Shown here piece by piece: positions 44,555-53,784 of a stretch of 64,000 bases of DNA (the first letter of the stretch is position 1; every line of letters begins with the position of its first letter). Position numbers and translations under genes: made by a program. The DNA comes from Paraglaciecola sp. MB-3u-78. Its GTDB lineage: Bacteria > Pseudomonadota > Gammaproteobacteria > Enterobacterales > Alteromonadaceae. The notes beneath the pieces are model-generated. The model was not told the origin of the DNA. It saw only the letters and a list, made by a program, of their open reading frames with translations, and did not search any database. The stretch lies in assembly GCF_002835935.1 (NCBI RefSeq), contig NZ_PJCF01000001.1:62001-126000 (forward strand), given 5' to 3'.

Positions 44555-46132
44555 TTAGTGCTCTCTGGTAGTATGAAATTCGATATCAGGGTAACGCTCT
44601 TTGGCTAGAGCCAAATTCACTCTGGTTGGTGCAATGTAAGCCAAATTATCACCCCCATCTAATGATAAATTAGCTTCTGCTTTGCGTCTGAACTCGTCGA
44701 GCTTTCTTGGATCTTTAGATGTCACCCACTGCGCTGTATAGACGTTAATATGTTCATACATTGCATCTACGTTGTACTCGCCTTTTAAACGGGCCACCAC
44801 CACATCAAATTGCAAGACACCCACAGCCCCCACTATCAAATCGTTATTTTGTAACGGCCTAAATACTTGGACGGCACCTTCTTCGGCTAATTGAATCAAA
44901 CCTTTTTGCAATTGTTTTTGTTTAAGTGGATCGTTTAATCGAATACGCTTAAATAATTCTGGGGCAAAATTGGGAATCCCCGCAAAGCGGAATTTTTCGC
45001 CTGCGGTAAACGTATCGCCGATTTGTATAGAGCCGTGGTTATGCAAACCAATAATGTCACCAGCGTAAGCCTCTTCCAACAACTCTCGGTCGCTGGCTAA
45101 AAAAGTCACAGCATCTGAAATTCGCACATCTTTGCCTATGCGGCTATGGTGCATCTTCATACCTTTCTCGTACTTACCCGATACTATGCGGCAAAACGCG
45201 ATACGATCTCGGTGTTTTGGGTCCATATTGGCTTGAATTTTAAATACAAAACCACTGAATTTTTGTTCGCTTGATTCGACCTTGCGATCACTGGTTTCAC
45301 GCCCTTGAGGTAATGGTGCCCATTCAACCAAACCATCAAGCATATGATCAACACCGAAATTTCCCATGGCAGTGCCAAAAAAAACAGGGGTTAATTCTCC
45401 AGCCAAAAATTCATCATGATTAAAATCGTGTGATGCACCTTTCACCAGTTCAAGCATATCTCGTATTTCTTCAGCGTAAACACCGATAGCGTCATCTAAT
45501 TCAGGATTATGTAAGCCTTTAACAACACGCACGTCTTGAATAGTGTGACCTAAACCTGTTTTATAAAGATAAGTTTCGTCTCTTAGTAAGTGATATACAC
45601 CCTTAAACTCTTTACCCATACCAATCGGCCAGGTAATAGGCGCACATTTTATATTCAGTACTTTTTCAACTTCATCTAATAAATCGATAGGATCCCGAGT
45701 ATCCCTGTCGAGTTTATTCATAAAGGTAATAATTGGCGTATCACGCAACCGCGTTACATCCATTAGTTTTATGGTACGGGCTTCGACACCTTTGGCCGCG
45801 TCAATCACCATCAAACAGGAATCAACAGCAGTTAAGGTACGATAGGTATCTTCTGAGAAATCTTCATGTCCTGGAGTATCTAACAAGTTTACAGTGCATT
45901 CACGATACGGAAATTGCATCACTGAGGTGGTGACGGATATGCCCCGCTCTTTTTCCATTTCCATCCAATCAGACTTAGCATGTTGCCCTGACTTTTTGCC
46001 TTTCACCGTACCGGCTTTTTGTAAGGCATTACCGAACAACAATACTTTTTCGGTGATAGTAGTTTTACCCGCATCGGGGTGAGAGATAATCGCAAAGGTG
46101 CGGCGTTTATCAACTTCTTGTTGGAAAGACAT
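44555..46132 (-). CDS. prfC: peptide chain release factor 3
   Basis: 525 residues, a translational GTPase: G1 [19 protein letters not shown]2 region [13 protein letters not shown]3 [16 protein letters not shown]4 MNKLDRD. The RF3-specific domain 2/3 ([23 protein letters not shown]) is complete. It removes RF1 or RF2 from the ribosome after termination, at the expense of GTP. Confidence 0.98.
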   Translation of the reverse strand: MSFQQEVDKRRTFAIISHPDAGKTTITEKVLLFGNALQKAGTVKGKKSGQHAKSDWMEMEKERGISVTTSVMQFPYRECTVNLLDTPGHEDFSEDTYRTLTAVDSCLMVIDAAKGVEARTIKLMDVTRLRDTPIITFMNKLDRDTRDPIDLLDEVEKVLNIKCAPITWPIGMGKEFKGVYHLLRDETYLYKTGLGHTIQDVRVVKGLHNPELDDAIGVYAEEIRDMLELVKGASHDFNHDEFLAGELTPVFFGTAMGNFGVDHMLDGLVEWAPLPQGRETSDRKVESSEQKFSGFVFKIQANMDPKHRDRIAFCRIVSGKYEKGMKMHHSRIGKDVRISDAVTFLASDRELLEEAYAGDIIGLHNHGSIQIGDTFTAGEKFRFAGIPNFAPELFKRIRLNDPLKQKQLQKGLIQLAEEGAVQVFRPLQNNDLIVGAVGVLQFDVVVARLKGEYNVDAMYEHINVYTAQWVTSKDPRKLDEFRRKAEANLSLDGGDNLAYIAPTRVNLALAKERYPDIEFHTTREH

Positions 46133-46410
46133 GGAATACTCTTAAGTGACTGGTTACTAAATAATTTGGCCGCGTATTGTATATTACTCCGATAAAAAAG
46201 TCGCTAATCTGATGTATTTTTGTAGCTCGGTTCCATGTTTTATTAGGCTCTGTGCTTTTTACTGTAAGAAAGGTCGATATTGACAGCATTTATTATAAAC
46301 TTTCCTATTTACTCAAACCGATGTTTAAATTATATTGGGTCGAGGTAAATTTTTTGTCTAACATTATTTAAACAAATATCATTCATAGTTTGCCATCAGG
46401 AAAACCTAAC

Positions 46411-46677
46411 ATGTCACATAGAAAAATGTTTAGTGGCGCTCAACTCAAATCATTGCGCAGAGAAGCGGGTTATACCCAAGAAGAGCTGGCTCAACGAGTG
46501 GGTATTAGCCGTGAGACTGTCTCTGCTATCGAAAATGACAAACCTGAAACCATGGATAATATCGGTGTGGGTGTAGTGAATAAGTGGTGGTCTATTTGTC
46601 GCCAAACTGCATCACAACAAACTCGCGAATCTTTCTTCTCTACTGTTATGGATTATTTTGGCTTTAACTTGAGCTGA
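46411..46677 (+). CDS. XRE-family helix-turn-helix regulator
   Basis: 88 residues from the ATG at 46411, with AGGA upstream (the open frame reaches a TTG at 46390). The HTH is clear: FSGAQLKSLRREAGYTQEELAQRVGISRETVSAIENDKPE, ending in a Trp-rich helix (NKWWSICRQ). Small stand-alone regulator; its target is unknown. The 3' end is followed at once by a short intergenic gap and a terminator hairpin that falls inside the next gene. Confidence 0.85.
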   Translation: MSHRKMFSGAQLKSLRREAGYTQEELAQRVGISRETVSAIENDKPETMDNIGVGVVNKWWSICRQTASQQTRESFFSTVMDYFGFNLS

Positions 46678-46697
46678 TCTTGTTTTAGTCTAGGCTT

Positions 46698-47408
46698 ATG
46701 TTAATACGTGCCTATCTTCCCCAGATTCTTACAGCCCTCTTCGGAGGGCTTTTTGTATTTCTTGGTATTGCTACTTTTGGTAACGCATTAGCTTTCGACC
46801 GTATTTATGTAAGTTTGTTAATATTTACGGGGTTGGTTTGTAGAAAAGATATCAATGTAGTCAGTGTCATCATCATTCTAGTTTTGCAATTGATTTGGGA
46901 AGGTTTAGCCTGGAATATACTGGTAGATGAAAATCTGGTTAAGGTCATATTTTATTTAACCGCTCTCTATGCAGTCTTCTATTTTCGTTATGATTGGTTA
47001 GCAAAAATGGTGGCGACGATTGTAATCATAGCTTCTGTAAGCGAATTGTACTGGTACTTAAATGACTACAGTGCCCCAGAAATATATTGGTATATATGGA
47101 TTATGATTTCTAACCTTTTAATTAGGCACCTAGTTTTCTGCCGAGTCAGCTTTGTGGACAGGTATTACCCTACAAAAGGGGAATCAGTAAATTTAGATTG
47201 GGTTATCTATAAATTTAATGCCGCGCTAACTATACTTCAAGCCGCAATGGTTTTTGAGTACTTATCACGACACTTACTAGGCTTCAACGATATACTGATC
47301 GTATATTATTCCTACTCTTATATTATTCACATTATCGGAACAATAACTATTTGGGCCATATTTACCGAAAGCTATAAACGCCTAATTCCCAAACTACTTA
47401 AAGCTTAG
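46698..47408 (+). CDS. polytopic membrane protein of unknown function
   Basis: I do not recognise it. 236 residues with about seven hydrophobic segments (8-24, 35-47, 55-73, 80-94, 102-117, 128-145, 170-230). No charged catalytic motif stands out. The annotated ATG at 46698 sits before a strong terminator hairpin (46733-46754), so a downstream start is possible, although translation through the hairpin gives a good membrane helix (LTALFGGLFVFLGIA). Confidence 0.55.
   Translation: MLIRAYLPQILTALFGGLFVFLGIATFGNALAFDRIYVSLLIFTGLVCRKDINVVSVIIILVLQLIWEGLAWNILVDENLVKVIFYLTALYAVFYFRYDWLAKMVATIVIIASVSELYWYLNDYSAPEIYWYIWIMISNLLIRHLVFCRVSFVDRYYPTKGESVNLDWVIYKFNAALTILQAAMVFEYLSRHLLGFNDILIVYYSYSYIIHIIGTITIWAIFTESYKRLIPKLLKA
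46733..46754 (+). terminator. terminator hairpin inside the start of a membrane-protein gene
   Basis: AGCCCTC-TTCG-GAGGGCT followed by TTTT(G) is a canonical Rho-independent terminator with a UUCG loop, 55 bases after the stop of the XRE gene. It overlaps codons 12-19 of the downstream membrane-protein gene, so it either ends the XRE transcript or acts as an attenuator. Confidence 0.75.
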
Positions 47409-47488
47409 ACTCCCCTTAAGGCCAAAAAACCTACATAATCAGTTTTGTGGAAATTGTTCCACTACAATATTGATAATTAGGAAAAGTG

Positions 47489-47734
47489 ATGAAACTCTCT
47501 ACACCAACGCTGTTATGTTTAACAGCCTTCATGAGTCTAACCAATAGCTATTTTGCTCACAGTACATCTAGCATGGAAAATGTTAAAAACGTTGATAATT
47601 TGATCATACTCGACCAGTTCATTCTAGATAAAAAAACACAACAACGCCCTCTAGTTGCTGGCCTTTCTATTAAGAAGCCACCACAAAATACTCTGACAGC
47701 TGGCCTTTCACTGAAAAAACCACCCTATGTTTAG
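47489..47734 (+). CDS. small secreted protein with repeated KKPP peptide
   Basis: 81 residues from the ATG at 47489, GGAAAA upstream. A signal peptide (about 1-25, SYFAHS) is followed by a short linker and two copies of a short motif, AGLSIKKPP and AGLSLKKPP, which make up most of the C-terminus. I know no family. The layout (leader plus tandem short cores) is reminiscent of exported peptide precursors, but nothing in the sequence identifies a maturation enzyme. Confidence 0.6.
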   Translation: MKLSTPTLLCLTAFMSLTNSYFAHSTSSMENVKNVDNLIILDQFILDKKTQQRPLVAGLSIKKPPQNTLTAGLSLKKPPYV

Positions 47735-47983
47735 GTCGTTTTCTAGTAGATAGCCAGACTCAAAAATTCGCCGTCCTCATTGGACTGTGCTCAGAAAAAG
47801 CATATTTTTTACTTTTAACTATAAGAATCATAAACTTACCCAATATAGTGAAATTATTTCACCTCGTGGAGTCAAATCCACATTTTTATTTGTATGATTA
47901 ACATCGAGAATGAAAGTAAAGATTAAAAATAAAAATTATTCACTACTTTGCTGCTGTTTCAATAATGATAAGAGGAATTAAAA
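47735..47983. other. intergenic stretch, nothing recognised
   Basis: AT-rich sequence between two small plus-strand genes; presumably promoter region for the HTH protein at 47984. No gene or hairpin of note. Confidence 0.4.
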
Positions 47984-48238
47984 ATGTATATTAATGGTGC
48001 GGACTTGAGAAAAATGCGTCTTGATGCAGGGTTAACCACAGTTAAAATGGCAAAACTTGCTAACGTGAAAACTCGTAAGACTTACGAAAATTGGGAAAAA
48101 AATATTGGTGCACCGAGTATGAACCAATTTATTGCAATGTGTGTGGGCTGTAACTATAACTCGTCTAAGTTTGTAAAATTAGCAGTTGAACGCCAAGACA
48201 CGTCAGAAAATCTAAATGTAACCGCTGCACGTCGTTAA
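47984..48238 (+). CDS. small HTH-like DNA-binding protein
   Basis: 84 residues, INGADLRKMRLDAGLTTVKMAKLANV is an XRE-type helix-turn-helix, followed by KTYENWEKNIGAPSMNQFIAMCVGCNY typical of small phage-derived or plasmid-type repressors. RAGAGGAATTAAAAATG-like context (AAGAGGAATT upstream) gives a good ribosome binding site. Target unknown. Confidence 0.75.
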   Translation: MYINGADLRKMRLDAGLTTVKMAKLANVKTRKTYENWEKNIGAPSMNQFIAMCVGCNYNSSKFVKLAVERQDTSENLNVTAARR

Positions 48239-48313
48239 GTTGTATTTGGGGGCTTGTCCCCCTCTCCCCATTGTATTGATAAATTTCTAATTATCTTTTT
48301 AGGTACTCAATTT

Positions 48314-48760
48314 TTACCCTAAGTAACAACACATAATCAAAGCATCTTCTTTACCTTTGGCGCTCGGATAATAATTGACTCTCTGTTCGACCAAAATAAA
48401 ACCGGCATTGTCATAAAGGTTAATGGCAGCTGCATTAGACTCTCGTACCTCAAGCCAAATTTGCTGAATATTATTCTGGTTGCATTGTGCCATAAAGTGT
48501 TTCAACAAAGATTTACCTAAACCCTTGCTTTGATGCGCAGCGCTGACCACTATATCCATCAAGGTCACTTCATCAAGGACAGTCATACCAATGTAATAAC
48601 CTAATGGCTGATTATCTTGGTCGAGTGAGTAAGCAAAATAGGGTTTAGTTAAACAATCTTCAAAGATCTTACGGGACCAAGGTGAAAACTGTCCTTTTTT
48701 ATGCAAATCAAAATAGGGATCACTATTTTGTGCCGTTAATGGGGAAAATTGTGGTTTCAT
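48314..48760 (-). CDS. rimI: ribosomal-protein-alanine N-acetyltransferase
   Basis: 148 residues, a GNAT acetyltransferase: MDIVVSAAHQSKGLGKSLLKHFMAQC supplies the acetyl-CoA loop (Q/R-x-x-G-x-G/A) and IQQIWLEVRESNAAAINLYDNAGFILVEQRVNYYP the C-terminal beta strands. RimI acetylates the N-terminus of ribosomal protein S18. It follows holD on the same strand with a 25-base gap, the conserved holD-rimI pair. Confidence 0.93.
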   Translation of the reverse strand: MKPQFSPLTAQNSDPYFDLHKKGQFSPWSRKIFEDCLTKPYFAYSLDQDNQPLGYYIGMTVLDEVTLMDIVVSAAHQSKGLGKSLLKHFMAQCNQNNIQQIWLEVRESNAAAINLYDNAGFILVEQRVNYYPSAKGKEDALIMCCYLG

Positions 48761-48785
48761 CTAACTGAGTGCGACCGCTATTGGG

Positions 48786-49286
48786 TTAAATTTTTGCAAG
48801 AGATAAAGCGCTTTGTAGTTCCTGCCAAAGTTGCTTTTTGGTATCTGAGTGATGTAACTCAGTTAAAGCTGGGGTAATAAGTTGTTTATGATTAAAACTC
48901 ACCTTTTCGCCTTGTGTCCAACTCAGGGGATAACCTGAATAGTGACTCAGTTGCTCGGTTGAAATATGTTTTTGAGGCTTAGCGTCTAGGTCTAACGCGA
49001 TTAATACATCGGTAAACATTTGAAACTTGGTATCGCTTAGGGTAAATGTCAATAACACAGACTCGGTGGCTTCACTTGTTTGCGTTTGAATTTTGAGTTG
49101 ATTTAACTTGGCTAGGGCATCTTCTTTTGATGTGACGTCAGATGACTTAGTAACCACTTCAGGGGATTGGTTATCAACCTTTACTTGAGTTTGCTGTTCA
49201 CTGGTTAACTGCCATGAGGATATGCCCATTTCATTCAAAATGGCGTATTGATAATCACTTAATGCAAGATGAGAAGTATTTTCCAT
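48786..49286 (-). CDS. holD: DNA polymerase III psi subunit
   Basis: 166 residues. The N-terminus SDYQYAILNEMGISSWQLTS matches the psi (HolD) family, and the place next to rimI is the conserved position of holD. Psi links the clamp loader to chi and SSB. Sequence conservation in this family is low, so the call rests partly on context. Confidence 0.82.
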   Translation of the reverse strand: MENTSHLALSDYQYAILNEMGISSWQLTSEQQTQVKVDNQSPEVVTKSSDVTSKEDALAKLNQLKIQTQTSEATESVLLTFTLSDTKFQMFTDVLIALDLDAKPQKHISTEQLSHYSGYPLSWTQGEKVSFNHKQLITPALTELHHSDTKKQLWQELQSALSLAKI

Positions 49287-49617
49287 TTCAACAGATTAAC
49301 ATGAATTTAATTTAGATAAGTGATGTTTAAGATCAGTGGCTCTTAAAAAAGTTGCGTTTGAGAAAAGTTGGCAAGGGTGGAGGGATTGCCTCAGTTACAT
49401 CCAAGTAACTGACCGCAAGCGGCGCTGTCGCGGTTCAAATCGTTCCAGACGATTTGTATTTCAGGCTTCCTGCCTTGCACCCCTTCGGGGCCATACTCCG
49501 CATGTTCTAATTTATTCCAGAAAAATTAGTCAAACCCATGGGCGTTCTCACCCTCTATCTTCATTATCATTTTTTACTTTACAACCAAAGCTCTACTCAG
49601 GCCGATTCTTAATTATT
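49287..49617. other. 331-base intergenic stretch with a structured repeat
   Basis: No gene; a 123-codon plus-strand frame crossing it and the tRNA is not real. The folded segment at 49370-49490 is described separately. Confidence 0.5.
49370..49490 (+). ncRNA. structured tRNA-proximal repeat, cloverleaf-like
   Basis: GCAAGG (49371) pairs with CCTTGC (49473), enclosing hairpins CAGTTAC/GTAACTG (49392-49411), CCGC/GCGG (49413-49422) and CAAATCGT/ACGATTTG (49436-49456). A CCCC/GGGG hairpin follows at 49480-49490. The first 17 bases (GGCAAGGGTGGAGGGATT) repeat the 3' end of the adjacent tRNA-Trp complement (49619-49636) with one mismatch. It may be a dispersed repeat, an old integration scar or a small RNA. 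Confidence 0.45.
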
Positions 49618-49694
49618 TGGCAGGGGTGGAGGGATTCGAACCCCCAACCATCGGTTTTGGAGACCGCTGTTCTACCAATTGGAACTACACCCCT
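49618..49694 (-). tRNA. tRNA-Trp (CCA)
   Basis: On the minus strand the gene starts AGGGGTGTAGTTC; the anticodon loop CTCCAAA contains CCA, the T arm reads GGGGGTTCGAATCCC, and the acceptor stem ends CACCCCTG followed by an encoded CCA. The complement around 49621-49694 is the body; 49618-49620 is the CCA tail. Confidence 0.97.
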
Positions 49695-49807
49695 GCTGAC
49701 CGGCTGAATTATACTGACGGGAAACGAAAGGTAAAGTGATTTTGCTTTTACTATACACATCTAACGCACAACTGCACATTTAATGAGCTATCGGCATCAA
49801 TAGTACC

Positions 49808-50599
49808 TTAAGTTGACTGACGAGCAGCCTCATACCAAAGTTTATTGGTTAATTCGACTAGGGGTTTCATAATGTTTACTTTAGTAATTACCTCAGATAA
49901 ACGTTGTTCACTATATTGAGCATAGAAAACACATAAGCTAGCTTCATCGGTTAGGCTAAAGCCATTTACAGTAATACATGATGCAAGATCGAAATACGGG
50001 CAAGATATTGCGCAGTATTCCCAATCAAAAATTTTACTGGGCTGAGAATGAGTGACATGAGTTAAAGCTAAATCATTGTGACAAAACACCGCTTTAGTTG
50101 AGCAGGCTTGTTGCCAAATCACCCCATAACTATCGATAATTTGTTGTTCTGAAGCTGAAATCGGTATATCAATCACACTCATATAATGTTGCCATTGGCT
50201 GGGCAAATCTAGTTCTGGGGCATTTACCTTAGTGTTATGTATTATTGATAACGCAGACGCTAAGCTTTTGGTAATGGTTACATTAGATATATCGGCCTGA
50301 TCTAAAGTGGGGCTATCTAGCCATTGGTCAATTTGAAAATCAAGTGACTTTGAAAGATAGATTGGCTTTACTGCAAGCCCTTTAGCAGCAAGTGCCAATT
50401 GAATATCAAACAGCTTGTTTCTATCTAACAACGTAATTTTGTCTGACTCAAACGTTTTGACAAAATAACTTTTGTTGGATGTGTCAAGGCGATAACTACT
50501 GTTTATTGTTCCCCCTTTTAAAGCGTTAAGATGAAAGTCTGATTGAACAAACTCCAAATTTTCTAACTCAGCTTCCAGCTTAATCTTTAAATCGCTCAT
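49808..50599 (-). CDS. thiamine kinase-like phosphotransferase
   Basis: 263 residues of the APH/choline-kinase fold: VFCHNDLALTHV (catalytic Asp in HNDL) and KIFDWEYCAISCPYFDLAS (Mg-binding DWE) are in place, and GGTINSSYRL resembles the N-terminal ATP-binding strand. The family includes ThiK-like thiamine kinases. As last gene of the TPP-riboswitch operon, four bases overlapping pnuT, phosphorylating imported thiamine is the likely job. Confidence 0.8.
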   Translation of the reverse strand: MSDLKIKLEAELENLEFVQSDFHLNALKGGTINSSYRLDTSNKSYFVKTFESDKITLLDRNKLFDIQLALAAKGLAVKPIYLSKSLDFQIDQWLDSPTLDQADISNVTITKSLASALSIIHNTKVNAPELDLPSQWQHYMSVIDIPISASEQQIIDSYGVIWQQACSTKAVFCHNDLALTHVTHSQPSKIFDWEYCAISCPYFDLASCITVNGFSLTDEASLCVFYAQYSEQRLSEVITKVNIMKPLVELTNKLWYEAARQST

Positions 50600-51201
50600 A
50601 CGGAGTCTGTCTGACCTTCTACATTAGCGGGTTCTATACGCCATTGCATAAAACCATATACCGCAAATCCGGTATAACATAAAAATAATATCCCTGTTAA
50701 AACTAAATCATTGGCAAAGTAGAGATAGGCTGCAAAGAGATTAATAATAATCCAGTACAACCAATTTTCCCGCACTTTATGGGCCATTAGCACAGTTGTG
50801 AAAACACTAAAAACGGTTATAAATGCATCTAAATGTATATAATTTGCATCCAACACAGTACTCGCAAAATGAGTTAATAATAGCGCCCCAATGGTCAGCC
50901 CTGTAATACATATCACATGCCGAGATATTGGCCAGCTATTTACAAACACTGTATCACCATGATTATCACGCCACTTAATTAAGCCATAAACAGCCATAAT
51001 TAAGTAATAAAAATTGAGTCCAGTGTGAAAAGGTAAAGACACGCTCCAAAATAGCCATGTGTAGATCCCTGTGCTGACCAAGGCACAGGGCCAACACCAG
51101 ATGTTTTGCCTAGCCGCCAGCCACACGTACGCCACAGCTAAAGCCACCGCAATACCTTCCAAAAAAGATGTTGCGGCCAATTGCTCTAGAAAATGCTCCA
51201 T
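50596..51201 (-). CDS. pnuT: PnuC/PnuT-family thiamine transporter
   Basis: 201 residues with seven membrane segments, the PnuC family pattern (VAYVWLAARQNIWCWPCALVSTGIYTWLFW, NFYYLIMAVYGLIKW, ENWLYWIIINLFAAYLYF). PnuC transports nicotinamide riboside and relatives; the TPP riboswitch context and the neighbouring kinase make the thiamine variant PnuT likely. It starts one base from the YkoF-like stop. Confidence 0.85.
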   Translation of the reverse strand: MEHFLEQLAATSFLEGIAVALAVAYVWLAARQNIWCWPCALVSTGIYTWLFWSVSLPFHTGLNFYYLIMAVYGLIKWRDNHGDTVFVNSWPISRHVICITGLTIGALLLTHFASTVLDANYIHLDAFITVFSVFTTVLMAHKVRENWLYWIIINLFAAYLYFANDLVLTGILFLCYTGFAVYGFMQWRIEPANVEGQTDSV

Positions 51202-51458
51202 TAAATTTCTGTACTCATCTTGTCACCATTTAAAAACTTACAGACAAATATTGCCTGTCCTACTTTTTGATGACTACGTTGCATTTCTTCGGCTAACAAT
51301 TGCATAGTGGATAGATAATCCCCGCTCACTAAAGTACTAGTTGCAGACGTCACTACTTTGAGACTCTCATGAGTATTTAAACGATCAATAAACTCTTGAA
51401 TTGGCTCTATGTACTGTTCTTTGAGAGGATACATGGATATTTCGACAACTAATTTCAT
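51201..51458 (-). CDS. YkoF/DUF77-like thiamine-binding protein
   Basis: 85 residues: KLVVEISMYPLKEQYIEPIQEFIDRLN and the C-terminal IFVCKFLNGD match the YKOF/thiamine-binding family, usually two ferredoxin-like halves; this is the single-half version. It shares the riboswitch operon, which supports thiamine or hydroxymethylpyrimidine binding. Confidence 0.8.
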   Translation of the reverse strand: MKLVVEISMYPLKEQYIEPIQEFIDRLNTHESLKVVTSATSTLVSGDYLSTMQLLAEEMQRSHQKVGQAIFVCKFLNGDKMSTEI

Positions 51459-51477
51459 CTTGATTCCTTATGATTAC

Positions 51478-51504
51478 AGCCGGAGTGACAAGTCAGCTCC
51501 GGCT
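51478..51504 (-). other. intercistronic hairpin downstream of the TonB receptor gene
   Basis: AGCCGGAG/CTCCGGCT 8-bp stem in the 59-base gap between the receptor and YkoF-like genes. There is no T-run, so it may protect or separate the receptor mRNA from the rest of the operon rather than terminate. Confidence 0.5.
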
Positions 51505-51517
51505 TGGTATATCGTTA

Positions 51518-53629
51518 TTAATATTGATATTTAAAGTTGATACCTACACGGCGAGGCTCACCAAACTGTTCATATAAATGGCCTTCATACTCATCTCGAG
51601 GATCGTTTCCAAAGTAAAATCCACGATTAGCGTATTGTTTATCAAACAAGTTACGAGCATATAAACTCACCTGCCAATTTTCAATTTGGTAATCGAGGCT
51701 AGTATGGGTGATAAAGATATTGTCTGACTGCTGTTCGTGACTAAAGGAATAAAAGAACTCATCTTTAGCATCAAATTCGATAAGCCAATTTAGGTTGTCA
51801 GCGACTTGCCAATTTAGACCCGCATTCACATGATATTTAGGCGCATGTGCTTGGTCTCGTTTATCAATGGTGCTGCCATCTTGACGCGTAATACCGCTAA
51901 TCTCAGTTTTGAGATAACCAATATTAACGAAGGTGTCTACACTATCTGACAACATATAATTGAGACTGACTTCAATACCGTAGTTTTTTCCATCTGCGGC
52001 ATTATTATACAAATCCACAAAAGATTGATCGTTAACAATAGAGTTTTTATATTGCACGTCGTCACGATTTTGATAGAAGGTGGTAAAGTCTAGGACTAAA
52101 CTTCCATCTTTATTGGCACCTTTTATGCCAAATTCAATGCCGACTAAAGATTCAGCATCAAAAATTGCATTGTCGAGTAAATCTTGTTTGAACTCAGCAA
52201 TTTCCTCGTCGTCAATCTTACCTAGAGCTTGGCCATTTACCCCACCCATTTTATAACTGCGCAATAGACTAAGATAAAGCATGCTGCTGTCACCGACTTT
52301 TTGATGATAGCTAATTTCAGCTCCCCAATCATTATGCTTAAGTTCTTCATTAATCATATTGGAATCATCATAATCGAGTGTCTGCGAGGCTAAACGTAAA
52401 CTTGTAGTAATCCACTGGTCATCTGATAACACATATTTATATTGACCAAATAACGCACTGTCCACACGATCCACTTGGCTCTCAAACGGTCCTGCTAACC
52501 AAGTATATTCACGGGTTAAGTCTTCTGTTTTGTCGGCAAAATAAAATCCGACCACCCAAGTGTTGGCTTTATCAGTTTTGCTGGTTAGTTTTGCTTGAAT
52601 TGTTCTGTCTTCACGTTCACGGAAGTAATAATCGGTAGATGAATATTCCCAGCCTGGCGCTATACCAACATAACTCCAATCCTCATCATAGCCATAAGCT
52701 AAATCAGCTTGCATAAAACTGCTCTGAAGCTGCACATTAGCCCAGCCTAAACCTCGATAATCTAGGGTTACACCAATGGCTTCACTTTCTTGTGTGTCAA
52801 AGCCAGGCTCATCAGATAAGGTGGTTCTATCTCTGTTGAGTGAAAAAGCATCATAGCCATTATCCACATCTATCAAGTGAATGACGGTGTTAACAGACAA
52901 GTCTTCGGTTGCTTGCCAATTCAGTTTGGCTCGTGCAGTTAACTCGTCCACACCATTAGTATCGTCAAGTCCCAACCAAGTGTTTTCTACAAATCCATCA
53001 CTGGTATTTTGGTGAACTGACAAACGATAGTCAACGGAATCGCTTAATCCACCGCCGACTGCGGCTCCTATTTGCCAACTACCGTAATTAGCAACACCAA
53101 ATTGGGCGTCAATACTGGTTTGCTCTGAGGGATCTTTACTCAGCACGTTGATCATGCCAGCAAGGCCATCAGCACCAAAACGCGCACTGTTTGGGCCTTT
53201 GAATATTTCAACTTGTTCGATATCAAAAGTACTTGCGCCGGCGAGCAATCCAGAATAATTGATACCGTCAACCAGGTAACCAACAGAAGGATTGATTGGA
53301 TCGGTAAACTGACTACGTTCACCAATTCCGCGAATTTGCACAAAGCGTCCACGACTAGCACCGCTGGCAAAATTTACATTGGCCGCTCGATTTAATATAT
53401 CTTCGAGATGTTGGGCTTGGCGTTGTTGTATTGCTTGTTCGTCTAGTACAGAAATGCTGCTAGCCATTTCAAACAAGGGCGTTGCAGACAAAGCACCTCG
53501 TACGATAATGCGTTCTAACTCATTTGGTGTAACCGGTTGATCATCAGTGTTTTGCGCAGATGCATAAGTACTGATTAAACTTAGGTTTAGGCTTATTAAA
53601 GTAGCCAGTGGCTTTTTACAAAATTTCAT
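51518..53629 (-). CDS. TonB-dependent receptor, thiamine-type
   Basis: About 703 residues from the ATG at 53629 (the frame reaches 53704). Signal peptide (ending STYASA), TonB-box-like and plug domain (SISVLDEQAIQQRQAQHLEDIL, RFVQIRGIGERSQFTDPINPSVGYLVDGINY, VEIFKGPNSARFGADGLAGMINV) and a 22-strand-like beta-barrel ending in the aromatic GINFKYQY. It is the first gene after a TPP riboswitch, so outer-membrane import of thiamine or its precursor is the likely role; the TonB2 system at 60-64 kb could energise it. Confidence 0.9.
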   Translation of the reverse strand: MKFCKKPLATLISLNLSLISTYASAQNTDDQPVTPNELERIIVRGALSATPLFEMASSISVLDEQAIQQRQAQHLEDILNRAANVNFASGASRGRFVQIRGIGERSQFTDPINPSVGYLVDGINYSGLLAGASTFDIEQVEIFKGPNSARFGADGLAGMINVLSKDPSEQTSIDAQFGVANYGSWQIGAAVGGGLSDSVDYRLSVHQNTSDGFVENTWLGLDDTNGVDELTARAKLNWQATEDLSVNTVIHLIDVDNGYDAFSLNRDRTTLSDEPGFDTQESEAIGVTLDYRGLGWANVQLQSSFMQADLAYGYDEDWSYVGIAPGWEYSSTDYYFREREDRTIQAKLTSKTDKANTWVVGFYFADKTEDLTREYTWLAGPFESQVDRVDSALFGQYKYVLSDDQWITTSLRLASQTLDYDDSNMINEELKHNDWGAEISYHQKVGDSSMLYLSLLRSYKMGGVNGQALGKIDDEEIAEFKQDLLDNAIFDAESLVGIEFGIKGANKDGSLVLDFTTFYQNRDDVQYKNSIVNDQSFVDLYNNAADGKNYGIEVSLNYMLSDSVDTFVNIGYLKTEISGITRQDGSTIDKRDQAHAPKYHVNAGLNWQVADNLNWLIEFDAKDEFFYSFSHEQQSDNIFITHTSLDYQIENWQVSLYARNLFDKQYANRGFYFGNDPRDEYEGHLYEQFGEPRRVGINFKYQY

Positions 53630-53699
53630 ATAAAAGGATCTCTTCATTATAGGTTGAAAAGATCCGGCTGTACGGCAGGTAAATGGGGATAGTTGTCTG

Positions 53700-53784
53700 A
53701 CCATTCCTACGCCGGCATTATCCGGATCAGGTATAAGGGTTATGAGTGTTTTCTCAAATCTCAGCCTAAAAGGCTCCCCTTGGT
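53700..53784 (-). promoter_or_regulatory. TPP riboswitch (THI element)
   Basis: The minus strand reads AGGGGAGCC, GGCTGAGAT, ACCCTT, ACCTGATCCGGATAATGCC and GGCGTAGGAA in order, the core of the thiamine pyrophosphate riboswitch. It lies about 70 bases upstream of the TonB receptor start. High TPP would reduce expression of the four-gene operon. Confidence 0.97.

Noticed and set aside
49336-49707. 123-codon ORF crossing tRNA-Trp
   Set aside because: It overlaps the tRNA and the structured repeat in antisense; no coding evidence.
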